Positions 25,085-36,706 of a stretch of DNA of 64,000 bases are shown here, piece after piece (position 1 is the stretch's first letter; each line of letters opens with the position of its first letter). The stretch is taken from NCBI GenBank assembly GCA_916700875.1, contig CAKAKS010000196.1:186001-250000 (forward strand). Reading direction: 5' to 3'. The notes under the pieces are model-generated. The model was not told the DNA's origin. It made no database searches and saw only the letters and a program-made list of their open reading frames with translations. A program made the position numbers and the translations under genes. Source of the DNA: Sebastes aleutianus. Lineage: Eukaryota > Chordata > Actinopteri > Perciformes > Sebastidae.

Positions 25085-25432
25085 GTAGGGGTGTAAGAAA
25101 ATATTGGTACACATGAGTATTGCGATATTATGTTGTGCGAGACCGCTGACTAACGCTGCAAATTTAGGCTAAATTTTGGTGAGGAAAAACTGGCACAGAC
25201 ATTTTCAAAGGGGTCCCTTGACCTCTCACCTCAATATATGTGGCTGAAAATGGGTTCTATGGGTACCCACGAGTCTCCCCTTTACAGACATGCCCACTTT
25301 ATGATAATCACATGTAGTTTGGGGCAAAAGCCATGTCGTTTTTTGCATGCAGTACAACGTGTTTTCACCTATTCTAAAATGGTGTATTTGAATATTTCTG
25401 CATACTGGAGTCCCTAAACAGTCTTGGAATTA
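25085..25432. repeat. dispersed repeat family B, copy 2, with GTAAGAAAATATTGG head
   Basis: It begins GGGGTGTAAGAAAATATTGG and runs through TTAGGCTAAATTTTGGTGAG, AAAGGGGTCCCTTGACCTCT, GAGTCTCCCCTTTACAGACA and AATATTTCTGCATACTGGAG: the same words as 23425-23640 and 33775-33870 on the opposite strand. Confidence 0.75.
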
Positions 25433-26229
25433 CATTCCTGTTTAGGACTGTAATAGACTTTTAAAACCATATTTTGATGGCAGCCAACAAGTTGAAACAG
25501 TCCAATAACAACCAGAGATAACAGTTTGTTACTTGGATACTGGAAAAATGCAGTTTTCCATGCTCACAAACTTGGGATATCTCAGCCATCTGTCTTTATT
25601 CATCAAACCAAAACTGCGCTCTTCAGACCCTACTTTGTTTGACAGTTCAGTAAGTGCATATTAAATACCCAACAACTGCAATTAATACATAAATAAAGAT
25701 GATTTCATTGCCATAGCTGGATTATCCAGTAACATCGGTGCTACATGTAGAATTTTAACATCCAAGTTTGATGTTTTGTTGCTGGAAAAAGTGAGATTAT
25801 GTCAGCATTGTTTATACCTACATTCTTTCTTTGGATACCATCAAAACAGAAAAGAGGTTAGTTCAGGTCAGGAGACTTCTTTTTGTTTTCAGAGGTCAGA
25901 CGTCCTGAATACGAGGAAACAGTGCTGAAAGACAGAGAGGACACAGATCTCTGGCTGTATGGTGTCAAACAGCAAAACAGACAAGAGATACAGTCACCTG
26001 TAACATTTCCTGTCCGTCTTGGCAAAGACGAGATAGGAAGAAAACAGGAAGACGGTTCTTTATCCTGACTTGTAAGAGCCGGGGCTTCAAAGAAATGAGG
26101 ACTTTCAAACACAAAACACATTAAGATAGGGCATGTGATGACAGAAAGACTGTGTTAACATCAACTGGCACTTGCTAGTGGAAAACACAAATGACAATGA
26201 TGCATTAAGGACATCATGGCTACATTAAG

Positions 26230-26330
26230 GCAAGTAGGAAATTGGTTGAAACCATTAAAAATATTCACTATTATCTGGCATTTTATAGAATAAATTAGAT
26301 AATGAAATGAATCATTATTTGCAGCCTTGT
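26230..26330. mobile_element. MITE, CTGCAACGATT family, short fragment
   Basis: ATTTTATAGAATAAATTAGA, then ATGAATCATTATTTGCAGCC, resembles one end of the family. Confidence 0.4.
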
Positions 26331-27069
26331 ACAAGAACTCTCGGTGGTCTTGTCACATATTTCAGCTTCCATTCAAAGTCAAGAAAGACTCTCTTAGCTA
26401 ACCTTATTTGTAATTATTAGAGTGATTTTGACATGGTTGACATAGTACAACTGATGCATTTAGCATCACATGAAGCTCATTCAGTGGAGGGCACGCTCGT
26501 GCATCTTGGGTGCATGCAGAGGTGACTGATGTCAAAGTGTAGCACATCTGACAGGAAGTTTCCTTCTGAGGATAAACAAAAACGGAACAGCATATATCTC
26601 CTTGAAGAGTTGTGATAGTCACAGAGTTCACAGATTCGCCCTCGAGCCTGTGAAACCACAAAGGCCACCCACATGACTCGCTTTCATACTCCGCTGCCTC
26701 AACACGCGACAGATGTTTAACTGCTGTCTCTGCAGCATGTGGCAACCATGAAACTAGCATTTGCAAAGTGAAAGATGTTCAAGGTAAAGTTGATGTATTC
26801 TATAACGGCAGTCCTTGCATCACTGGCAGTGCTTTCTTAAAGATCATTTTTTGGCCTTCTGTGGTTTTATTGGACGGCCTACCGTAGTGATATGATGATA
26901 TGGGGAGAGAGAGACAGAGAGATAGACAGAGAAACAGTGGTATGACATGCAACAAAGGGCCCCAGTTGGAATTGAACCGGAGGCGTTGTTTTTTTTTTTT
27001 TATATGCATTTTATGCATTCAAGCTGCCACTTAAACATAAAAACGCCAAATGCCCCTAGTGCATGTGTG

Positions 27070-27432
27070 TGGGGCTGCAACTAACAATTATTTTCATTGT
27101 CGACGAATCTGTGGATCATGTTATTGATTAATCGATTAGTTGTTGTCTATAAAATGTCAGAAAATGGTGAAAAATGTCAATCAGTGTTTCCCAAAGCCAA
27201 AAGATGACGTCCAAGATGATGTTCTCAAATGTCTTGTTTTGTCCACAACTCAAAGATATTCAGTTTACTGTCATAGAGGAGTAAAGAAACCAGAAAATAT
27301 TCACATTTAGGAAGCTGGAATCAGAGAATTTTTAATTTTTTTTCTTAAAACAAGACTCATAGTAGTCAATTGTTGGCGATTAACTTAATAGTTGACAACG
27401 AATTGATTAATCGATTAATCGTTGCAGCTCTA
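27070..27432. mobile_element. MITE, CTGCAACGATT family, copy 3 (complete)
   Basis: 363 bp starting TGGGGCTGCAACTAACAATT and ending TTAATCGTTGCAGCTCTA. Flanks CATGTGTG (27062-27069) and CATGTGAG (27433-27440) form an 8-bp target duplication with one mismatch, supporting hAT-type insertion. The interior includes CCCAAAGCCAAAAGATGACG and AAAGATATTCAGTTTACTGT. Confidence 0.88.
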
Positions 27433-28254
27433 CATGTGAGACCCTCCCTTTGAAACTGTTTGCCCTCCCCACGTTTATAAAGAGACTAAGTGAACGCCCA
27501 TTTGTGTTGTCTGAGATGTTGGTACTCTAGTGCGACATCTAGTGATCAGAGTGTCCCTCTGTTGACATTATTGGGTTGGAGTTCTGTCTAGGGGAGCCGC
27601 CGTTATCTGTACAGCTGTGTCTGTAGTGGGGACCGTAGAGCCAGTCGCTGGGGCAACCAGGGTCAGAGATGCCAGAGAACGGAGTAAGTCAAAACATGAT
27701 AAGGGTAAGACACTGAGCACCAGGGAGGAAGGGCAGAGTTGTGAGGCCTTCACGCAGAGAGCACCTCAATGTGGAGACCTGACAATTGTTCCTTGATCAA
27801 GCTTCAATAAACCTTCTGTGTAAGACATCATCAGCTCCAGGGCCTCTTCCTTCCTTTAAGTTAACTTGTGTATCAAATATTCCATCACAGTATATAGAAC
27901 CTTTAAAGATCTTGCTTGCAGGTTGAATGTGCTATAAAAAAAACATCCATTGCCTCTGACTAAAAGCAAACCAGAAGCAGTGCATTGTCCAAAGCCAACC
28001 CTGTCTGGCCTTCTTGCAGTCATCTTGCAGGTGCTGACAGATAAACAAAGATGGACATAGTAGAAGTTAGCCTCGTCTTATGTGAAGCTTTGCAGGTTTA
28101 CATAATTCTACCTACAAAAACAGTTAAAGCTGGGATAACTCAACCCATTAAAGGCTAACATTTCTTGGAAAAAACCTGCCAAGGACTCAGTGGCAGACTT
28201 GAAACATTGGCATTGAACAAACAACATTGCTCTACTCAGTTGGTCGGTTAGTCC

Positions 28255-28450
28255 ACCGATTTGGTCCAAACTGAAATATCTCCACTCGGTGGATTGCCAT
28301 GACATTTTATGGACACATTCATAGTTCCCAGAGGACGGATCCTCCTGATTTTGTTGATCCCCTGACTTTTCCTCTAGCGCCACTAGCAGATTATTTGGGG
28401 TTCAGAGTAAAAAAAAAACTGTTGGATGGATTATCTTGCAGTTTGGTGCT
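28255..28450 (+). repeat. dispersed repeat family C, copy 1
   Basis: CTGAAATATCTCCACTCGGT, GGATTGCCATGACATTTTAT, CCAGAGGACGGATCCTCCTG and GATCCCCTGACTTTTCCTCT. This family recurs at 35632-36030 (tandem), 39113-39268, 41355-41690 and 45735-45930 (the last three inverted). Confidence 0.8.
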
Positions 28451-29375
28451 ACCAGTAATCCCATGATAATATTTTTTGTCCAATACTTTATCTATTTTAT
28501 CTATATTATATTTTTATCTATTTAGCAGTTTTCTTTATATTGAGCATTACAGTCTTACAGAGGTGCTAGCGTGGATGTAGCCCCCTTCGTCTTGTATTAG
28601 TGATGACTCTAAGTAACACACACCAGGGTTGGGTTCTGCCACAGAACTGAGTCATCATTGAGTCATTATGTTCTGTCTGCTGCCATCGCTGCAGACGTGG
28701 GGAAGTGAGAGAGAAATAAAAGGAAACTCGGCGGTTGCCAAGGTGATGCTTGGGCCAAACTTTTTTCTCCTCTATGACGAATGTGAAGCCATCTCAACAA
28801 GTCTTATGGTAATGGCAGTTTAGCTTTCCCTCTCTCTTTCTTTCTTGAAAAACTGGGGTAATTATAGTAGATGTATTGAACGTGTTGAGAGTCAAAGACG
28901 TTAACATGTTCTGTCAGATGTTAACGGTTCCATTTGTATTTGAATAGCAGGGACTATCTCCATGAAGTGTTTGAAAACCTAATCATCCTATAAGTGGCAC
29001 CTAAGCTCAAAAATAAACATTATAGTGAGATAAGTGCAGAATAATCCCCAAACTTCACCCAACAACATACACACACTCTGGAAAGAAACTGATATCCATC
29101 ATGAAAGAGCTTCAAATAAACAAAACGGCCGTGAAGGTGCGATGCTGCATGTCGTTTTAACTTACGTAGGTCTTAACCTCTGAGGAAGGTCAAGCCACAC
29201 ACAGACACACACATGTATAAACACACACTGAACACATAAAAGCATTCGGCATGTGTTTCACACTTCATCACTTGTCACAGCTTTTCATCAGACTGTTTAA
29301 ATTTTAGCATTTTTTAGGAGCATCCTCTTAACCCCATTAAGACATGGTATAATTGTTTCCACGTTGAAGAAATAT

Positions 29376-29718
29376 TAAAGGGATGGTTCGGGTGTTTTGA
29401 AGCGGGGTTGTCAGTGTGTTACCTACAGTAGATGACGGCCGGCACGACCCCGGTTTGGATAAGCAGACAGGAGTTACCGCAATGAACCAAAGCTATGTAC
29501 TGCTGTGGTTTTTTAGGTGGGCCTTTCTTTTAGGTGGCTAAAATACGTTTTGCTGCCGGCCCCGTCCACAGCAGTACATTGCTTTGCTTCTGTGCGGTAA
29601 CTCCTGTCTGCTTCTCCAAACTGGGGGCGTGCCGACCGTCATCTACTGTAGGTAATACACTGACTATGGATAAGTACCTCATACAACCCCACTTCAAAAC
29701 CCAAACTCTCTTTTTAAA
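29376..29718. mobile_element. foldback MITE, complete
   Basis: The left arm (29376-29507) runs from TAAAGGGATGGTTCGGGTGT through CTACAGTAGATGACGG and AGCAGACAGGAGTTACCGC to TACTGCTGTGG. The right arm (29564-29718) is its reverse complement, about 155 bp, and keeps about 20-27 bp (TGAGGTACTTATCCATAG) that the left arm has lost. The spacer is about 56 bp with GGTGGGCCTTTCTTTTAGGT. A half copy is at 14888-15066. Confidence 0.9.
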
Positions 29719-29969
29719 GATTTGTCTGAAACAGATCTTCATTTACTTGATATCTGTCATAGTAAGTATGTATTGTCTTAAAATATTAAGCATATATAGA
29801 CTGCACCACTTTTATCAAACATTATCTCAGTAAATACAGATTATCAGTTGTTTATAGGAGTTTATATATCTATCTCTTCGGTCTGCCGCGCTGGCTTATC
29901 CACAGATAGTTTGTGTATGTTTCGGTCATGTGACCTCTGGCACCACACAGTTGTTGTGAGGCATCAGGG

Positions 29970-30080
29970 GCAAAGAGGAGGACGGAGGAGGAGGCAGCGG
30001 GGCAGACAGGGAGGCAAAGGGGGAGAGTGTAACGGAGGTTGTCGGGAGAGACGTTAGGGAGTTGGAGGGGAGGTCCATTT
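29970..30080 (+). repeat. purine-rich tract
   Basis: About 110 bases dominated by GGAGGA/GGCAGGG/GGGAGAG words on the + strand, with few pyrimidines. Open frames over it (29848-30057 +, 29926-30225 -) reflect composition. Confidence 0.6.
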
Positions 30081-30701
30081 CAGAGAATTTGTGGTGGGAG
30101 GAGATTGCATTATCTCCAGTTTGAGCAAAAACAAGGAGAAGAGTGAGAAGTGCAGAGGTTAAAAGAGAGAGCGGACAATCGCTGCTTCTGTTTTTCAAAC
30201 AGAGAAGAGGGTTAGTCATCTCCACAGCTTCTTCATTTTATATACAGTGGTCAAAAAGTTTTCATGACATAATAAGCTGTTTGTCAGGGCCTCCCAAAAC
30301 ATTTCATGACTGTTGTGACTCATGAGCATCTTCTGATCTGCCACCTCTATAGTTAAGTGGTTGTGTGGTGTTGACAACTACTGGTGGTTTCACACCTAAC
30401 TTGTTGCTGCGGTTCAAACTAACTATGTTCTGTTGATTGGTCTTGATTAACAATAATCATAATGAATTATTTCTCTGTGAGCACTTTGTGAACACCAGAG
30501 ACATTAAATCGCCAAAACTGAAACCAAAAGTTCAGTGATTTTTTACTGACAATATTATGCCACGTGATGCTACGCCACTGAGTCACGTGACGTTACGTCC
30601 GTGGCTTACGTTACGTTACAAGTCTTCTTAGTTTAAGCCAACCCATAATTTTTTTTCCTCACCCTAACTAAGTGATTTTGTTACCTAAACCTAACCGTCA
30701 C

Positions 30702-30780
30702 TGTTTCACAACGTTAGCCCTGTTTCACAACGTTAACCGCGTGTTACAACATTAACCGTGACCGTTTTACAATGTTGACC
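30702..30780. repeat. short degenerate tandem repeat (about 20 bp x 4)
   Basis: Successive units read TGTTTCACAACGTTAGCC, TGTTTCACAACGTTAACC, GTGTTACAACATTAACC and CGTTTTACAATGTTGACC, after a CCTAAACCTAACC stretch. Confidence 0.75.
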
Positions 30781-30799
30781 ACGCGCAAACCTTCAGCAT

Positions 30800-33530
30800 C
30801 AAGATACTATACAAAAGGCTGTCCCCTGACGCCAGGGGGGCTTCTCACCAAGCGGCAAAATATGACGAGCAGGGATGAGATCATGATGATCTTTCGATGG
30901 GATCACACCGGCCACGACGCCAAATCGGGACAGTGGTGTAAAGTGGGGGCGCCAATGGCCCCTTCCCTACTTCCTACCCCCCTACTTCTGGCGCTCTTGC
31001 TTGGACAACACCCATCTTTGAACTCGGCCTTTACTTTGATCTCAACTACACACCTCGTAAGTTTTGTGACTGCATCTTGCACGGTTGTGACACATTCGTT
31101 GTGACAAAATCTGTCCACAAAACAGACAGAGAGAAATATAAACACTTGGCAAAGTACCTGAAAATCGCCTCTGTCGTAGTTCCCGCTACAGTAGGTGTCG
31201 CCTCGTCACATTTTGCCATGATGAGACACACACAGACTCACAAGGTGAAAACAATACCAGCGTCGCTGCCACGGATGGTAACAAAACTGACCGTATAAGA
31301 CGCAAACACAAACTGCGAGCCCCAAGTCACACCGTTTATACCCCGACCATCAAGTCCTCCTTTAGCCTTTTTGTGCAGTATTGAACAATAACAGTATTAA
31401 AAGACAAAAGACATTATTGACTGCTGAGAGCGTCTGAAGAGGACAGTGTCACTGTCGTTGTACTGCAGCACAGCCCGTGTTAAAATTCTCTTTTCTTGGC
31501 GTTAACTTTTATTTTGGGTGTAGTTTGTGATAAAGTGTTTTTTTTTGTAAAACAGGATTTAGGTCTGGCTCCAGTAATTTCCTTGTTTTTGCCAGTGTGT
31601 GCCAACCAAGACCCCATAACGTCTTGCCAGAAGAAACACATAAGGAATACTTGCACACACATACTTGTAGTCCTCCGGGACTCTCTCTACCTGCTAAGTG
31701 CTGATAGCCTCAGATCCTGGGAGTATGTGTTGCAGTGTTTCTGTGTGTGTTTGCAACCAGAGCAACGCTGCATCTGTGCACCAGGCCCGTCCAGCCCTCC
31801 ACCCCCATCCCCTGTTACTCTCCCAGGCCAGAGCTATCCATCAAACTGGCATCATACAGGGAGCAGTGGAGCTGTGGCGTCTGCCTGGGGCAACATCTTC
31901 ACATTAACCTCTCCGACAAGAGGCCAACTCGGAACGGCCACGCTAGTCATTATGCTCTTCTCCCAGACTAAAGTTTCCTGGGAAAAACAGTGTCTGCTTG
32001 TAATGTTTCACTGTTACAGTCTGCTGTAGGTCAGAATGAGGCTGATTATTCTTCTACCACTCTGACTCATATAATGACATCAGACTAATATTTGAGATCT
32101 ATACTGTAGACTTCAATGTCAAGAAAAAGAGCAAAGCATATTTCTCTATAGATTTAAGAAAATACGATATTGATCTGAAGTATGTGTCATGAGATAATCA
32201 ATATTAGATGACTCGTATTGGAAATTGCGGCAAAAACAATTGATCCTGACATCCTTAGTTGTACATTTGTGAAAATATCCCCATTAGTAAAAAAAAATTC
32301 CAGTTTTTATTGAATAGTTTATTTCTGGGGGACGGACAGACACGGGAACATTTAATAGAATAAGAGAAAACAGACATGAATATATGTATATACTAGGGAT
32401 GGAAAACTGAACCATAAAAAAACAAACCGTTCAATGACTGTACAAACAGTTGCACCACTATTAAATACAGGCCTGCTTATTATTTGATGAGCTGCCAGAG
32501 AAAAACAGTGATTCAATAGAAAGGAAGAGAGCAAAACAAATATCTTCCATCTCTGAACATGAATTGACCAGAACCCTTTTGTCAACCATGAATAACATAT
32601 AATACATAAAGAATAAATAAATTAGATCCTGTGAAGATCAGTACATACATATTCTTTTACCGTCTCTTGTCGAAAAGAAGGAATCAAAAACACATTCTTC
32701 CATTTTAGTGGATGCCTTTTAACATCCTCCAGAGACCTCGACTGGAGTTGGTTTGTTGACGGCCTCGCAGAGTCAAAGAGCCATGACTTGACATCAGACC
32801 TGACATTTACTGTTGATGTTTTAAGACTTCTGAATTGTTTTTCCCTCTTAAGATGTAGTCAGTAGCTGAAAGTATTTCGATGTGGCTTAAAATCATCTAT
32901 TTTTGGCTGCAAGAGGAAGAGAAATTTCTCAAGCAACAGGAGGACATGCGAGGTTCATACCGATAGCAAAATTTCACAAAACTCTTATGCAGACATTTTT
33001 CTCAGGATTATTCATATCATGTTAATTGTATGGGATATTTTTGATGCAGAATATTCAAGCTTAAGAAACCTTTAATTCTTCCTAATGCTGTAGCAACTTC
33101 TAGGCCTGATCTTGAAACATATTTGCAGGATGAAAAGGCTGCATCTCTCTGTGAGAAAATATCTACTTGCTCAGTATTGTGCATGTGAAGAGAGAAAGAG
33201 CAGAATGAAGTCAGCAGCAGAGAGGAAATTCAGTTGATAGTAGAACTTATTCATGGGACAATTTTTATAAGTGATTTTTGGTCTTTGGTTGTGATAAAGA
33301 GTTGACATTAATGGTTGAGGAAATCCTGTGGGATGTTTTTCATTACGGCTCTTGAGTAGCCTTGAAAAAACAGTGGAGAAACAAAACATCAAGGGGAGTT
33401 CTGACACTCCTTGAACACATCTGTGTGTCTGACAGAGAGATGCAGTGTATTTACTAATGTGGATGTGTTTAAAAAATGTTTCTTTTTCTTTTCTTTGAGC
33501 TTCAATCCACAGTAGACCGCATTTTTTTCT
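30800..33530. other. intron 1 segment, nothing recognised
   Basis: It contains the longest frame in the window (177 codons, 31496-32029). That frame is rich in Cys, Ser and Pro, overlaps other frames, has no exon-type borders and no recognised domain, so I do not call a gene. Confidence 0.6.
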
Positions 33531-33534
33531 TACC

Positions 33535-33770
33535 TTGCACGCAAAAATCCATCTTGTCAGGCTTCAAGTAATGCGTTTGTGTCCGGCATGCCGGATCACG
33601 GACCAATCAGCGTCCTGTGAGAAGCTACTGGCAGCTACGGGCGTGGCTTAGGTGTGTGTGAGATGACACGGAGAGGGAACTGTTTGTTCTAAACAACAAT
33701 GTTGACTCCTGAAGAGGTTAGCGTAGCTGCATTAGCCTCACTTATATATCAGAACTGAGTATTTCATTCA
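33535..33770 (+). repeat. dispersed repeat family D, copy 1
   Basis: AATCCATCTTGTCAGGCTTC, GTGTCCGGCATGCCGGATCA, GAAGCTACTGGCAGCTACGG and GCGTGGCTTAGGTGTGTGTG. The same sequence recurs at 55180-55380 on the same strand. Confidence 0.85.
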
Positions 33771-33870
33771 TTTCATACACATATCCTGAGGTCAGAGGTC
33801 AAGGGACCCCTTTGAAAATGGCCAAGCCAGTTTTTCCTCGCCAAAATTTAGCCTAACTTTGGAGCGTTTT
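33771..33870 (-). repeat. dispersed repeat family B, fragment
   Basis: CATATCCTGAGGTCAGAGGT, AAGGGACCCCTTTGAAAATG and TTTTTCCTCGCCAAAATTTA match 25160-25260 inverted. It follows directly on the family D copy. Confidence 0.8.
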
Positions 33871-35631
33871 TCAGCCTGCTTCCCAACAATGTTTGTACCA
33901 ATGGATTCCTCAGGTTTTTTAGTTTCATATGATATCTGTGTCTTCACTCTATCTACTTCTACGAGCCTCTGAAAGCTAGTAAAGTCGGTCTGGATCGCCC
34001 GCGATGCCGCGGGTCTCGGGGTTAAGAATGTTTGGGTGCAGCTGGACTGTGAGCTTATGAAAGAGATAAGAGAGAGACTTTCAAGATAAATGTTGCCAAG
34101 CTATAGTCATGAATTGTGCTCAGACCTGCTCGAGGGAATAACAGGTCTCTTGTTCAAAGCATATATCACTTCTTCTAAACCTGTATTTTTCCTCTTTTTT
34201 TAAGTGGATAATTATCTTCATCAACAGTAAAACTTATTCACCTGACAGTGGCATTAAATTGCCGAACACATATTGTATATATTGTATTAGTTTTAGAGTG
34301 TAATCATTGTGTCGGCTCTTTAAATAACACTGTGTTGCGATTCTAAGCATATAATTGCATGCTGCTTTTCCCTCTCAATCTTTGTTTAGCAAGTGGAGTA
34401 TATAAAAAACATCCCACAACTAACAATTAGATTAATCTGCCGTTATGATCCAAACTAAACCAACATCTTTCTAAAAGGCTTAAGAAATTCTAATTCTCAC
34501 TTGTTTTTCCTATAAATTAATTGCATTGATCCAGCTGAGCTAGAAGCACTCTACAATTTGTGTGTTCTTTTACCACTAATTAAAATTTTAGCAATACAAG
34601 TGGATAGCGTAGATCAATCTGTGTTGGTCTGTTAAGTGGGAGTCTGGCTGAGAGCCTGAGTATCACTTATTAAAAGCACACTAAACATAGCACAAATAAA
34701 TTGTGCTGCCACTTTGTAAAACTATAATTAGAGTATTACAGTTGTAGTGTATGTTGTTTATTATACAGAGCATGTTATTTAAAAATGAGACAGGGTTATT
34801 ATTATGTCAAAGTTGTTGCATACACTCAGGAAATTGTTCTCTGTTTGCACAGGATAAATGACGATAAACTACACTCCTTCTTTCCTGTTCATTGGATTCT
34901 CATTTGTGTTTTCTTTTAAAAGTTTCTATTTGTCTTCACTGACTTTGCAAAATAAACCTGCAGTGATGTTTTAAGAGTTATAGGAATACAGAGTTTACCC
35001 ACAAGCTTAGAGGATTTGAGGCGTAGCATGATTATTTTTGCATGTTGCTTATTGATTCAGGAGGAAGGTCATTTGTTGACCCTTGGGTGTGTGTATTTTT
35101 AGTTCCTCCAGAGGTGTTTGATCTATCCCAGATGCCCCCCCCCCCCCATCCCAGCTGCTCCGTGTATGATCAGCAGATTTAACAGACATAGTATGTGTAT
35201 GTGTCTGCTGGAGGGATATGGTTAGGACAGTGTCAACCGCCCCTGCAGTATACAGAGTGAATTTATTAAGGGGGGATGAAAGCTTTGACAGCCGTCTGGG
35301 GGGATGATGTCATGCGTGGGTCTCCGCTTGTAAGCCCGCATGTTTTCTGCACCAGTGAAAGAAGCTGAGCTCCAGAGGACACATCTGGAAGTTTCAGAGA
35401 GTGGAAACCGACACCCTCGAGCCGAGGTGTTCAGTCAATGAATGAAAGAATGCATGAGGAGAGGAGCAGAGAGATGCTGGGACGAAGATGAATGGTGGGA
35501 GGAAATAGTAGAGAGATGGATGACGCTCTTGAGGGAGAGAGGGATGAGAGACTGATTTAATGAATGGGGTGGAGGAGAGGAAGCAGATTGGATTGAGAGC
35601 AGAGTTGAAGAGATGATTTTTGCCCCATGTT
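33871..35631. other. intron 1 segment, no gene seen
   Basis: AT-rich. A 13-C run lies at 35135-35147 and a purine-rich GGAGGAGAGG/GAGAGATGG stretch at about 35455-35600. Confidence 0.6.
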
Positions 35632-36030
35632 CACGGTCTCTTAAATATCTCAGCAACCACTGGATAGACTGCCATGACATTACGTTCATGTTCCCCCAGG
35701 ATGAAACCTACTGATACCTTGACTTTTCATTTTGCAGCACTAGTAGGTCAACGTTTTTTACTTGAGTGAAATATCTCAACATCTACTTCCATTGTCACAG
35801 AATTTTGTACAGACATTCATGATAGCTAGAGGATGAATCCTACTGACCTAAGTGATCTCCTGGCATTTGTGGTTTTGAGTGAAATGTCTCGACAACTATT
35901 GGATGGGTTGCCATGAAATTTGATACAGATATTAATGTTCCCCAGAGAATGAATTGTTATAAATTAATAAGTGATCCCCTGCCTTTTCATCTAACGCCAT
36001 CATCTGGGGAAATTTTTTCAGTGCTTTTGT
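35632..36030 (+). repeat. dispersed repeat family C, three tandem units
   Basis: The module 'ATATCTCA/ATGTCTCG ... TTGCCATGAAATTT ... CAGACATTCATG ... AGAGGATGAATCCTACTGA ... GATC(C/T)CCTG' appears three times, roughly every 120-130 bp. The single copy at 28255 corresponds to one module. Confidence 0.8.
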
Positions 36031-36120
36031 TTATGACTACTTGCAGAAGCTAGTGACATTATCCTTCAGCCTCAGCTGTAATTTGTGTTTAGTGCTAATC
36101 AGTGGGCATCCTCTGGGTCT

Positions 36121-36706
36121 GAAAAGTGAAGCCAATGCTGAAGTGCCTTAAACCTGCATTCTTTCTAATAGCCAGCAGGGGGCGACTCCTCTGGTTGCTA
36201 AAAGAAATCTGATTGTATAGAAGTCTATGAGAAAATGAGCCTACTTCTCACTTGATTTATTACCTCAGTAAACATTGTAAACATGAGTTTATGGTCTCAA
36301 TCGCTAGTTTCAAGTCTTCTTCAATACAGCATGATGTCATTTAGTAAATTATGGTTCCATTTAGAGTCAAATAGACCATAAAGCAGGGGACGCTTTAGGG
36401 CGTTTTTACCTTGTGATTGACAGGTCGCTACCACGGCGTTGTCCGGTCTGGGAGTTGTCCCGGTTTTTGTTTTTAGAACTTTAACCCTTTCACAGTGTGT
36501 TTTCAGTTCATGAAAGTTAATTGTAACATTTTGGTTGCCTGAACATGTCTTATTCAGCGTTCAGTTGTACTTCTCTCGTGTCAGTTCTGGTTGCAAAAAA
36601 CCAAGATGGCCAAAATGCCAAGTTCGAGGCTTCACAACGGCAGTCCACAAACCAATGGGTGAGGTCACAATGACTGCGTCCACTTCTTATATCCAGTCTA
36701 TGGTGC
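36121..36706 (-). repeat. dispersed repeat family A, copy 2 (complete, inverted)
   Basis: It runs from GAAAAGTGAAGCC through CCAGCAGGGGGCGACTCCTC, TCAAGTCTTCTTCAATACAG, TTGTGATTGACAGGTCGCTA and CACAAACCAATGGGTGAGGT to TATATCCAGTCTATGG: the reverse of 43021-43567. Confidence 0.88.

Noticed and set aside
26404..26766. 120-codon minus-strand frame with many cysteines
   Set aside because: No signal peptide, regular cysteine spacing or family resemblance; a second overlapping frame is also open there.
31496..32029. Longest open frame in the window (177 codons, +), inside intron 1
   Set aside because: No recognised domain, low-complexity Ser/Pro/Cys content, overlapping frames on the same strand, and no conserved-looking start or splice borders. 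Expected by chance over 64 kb.
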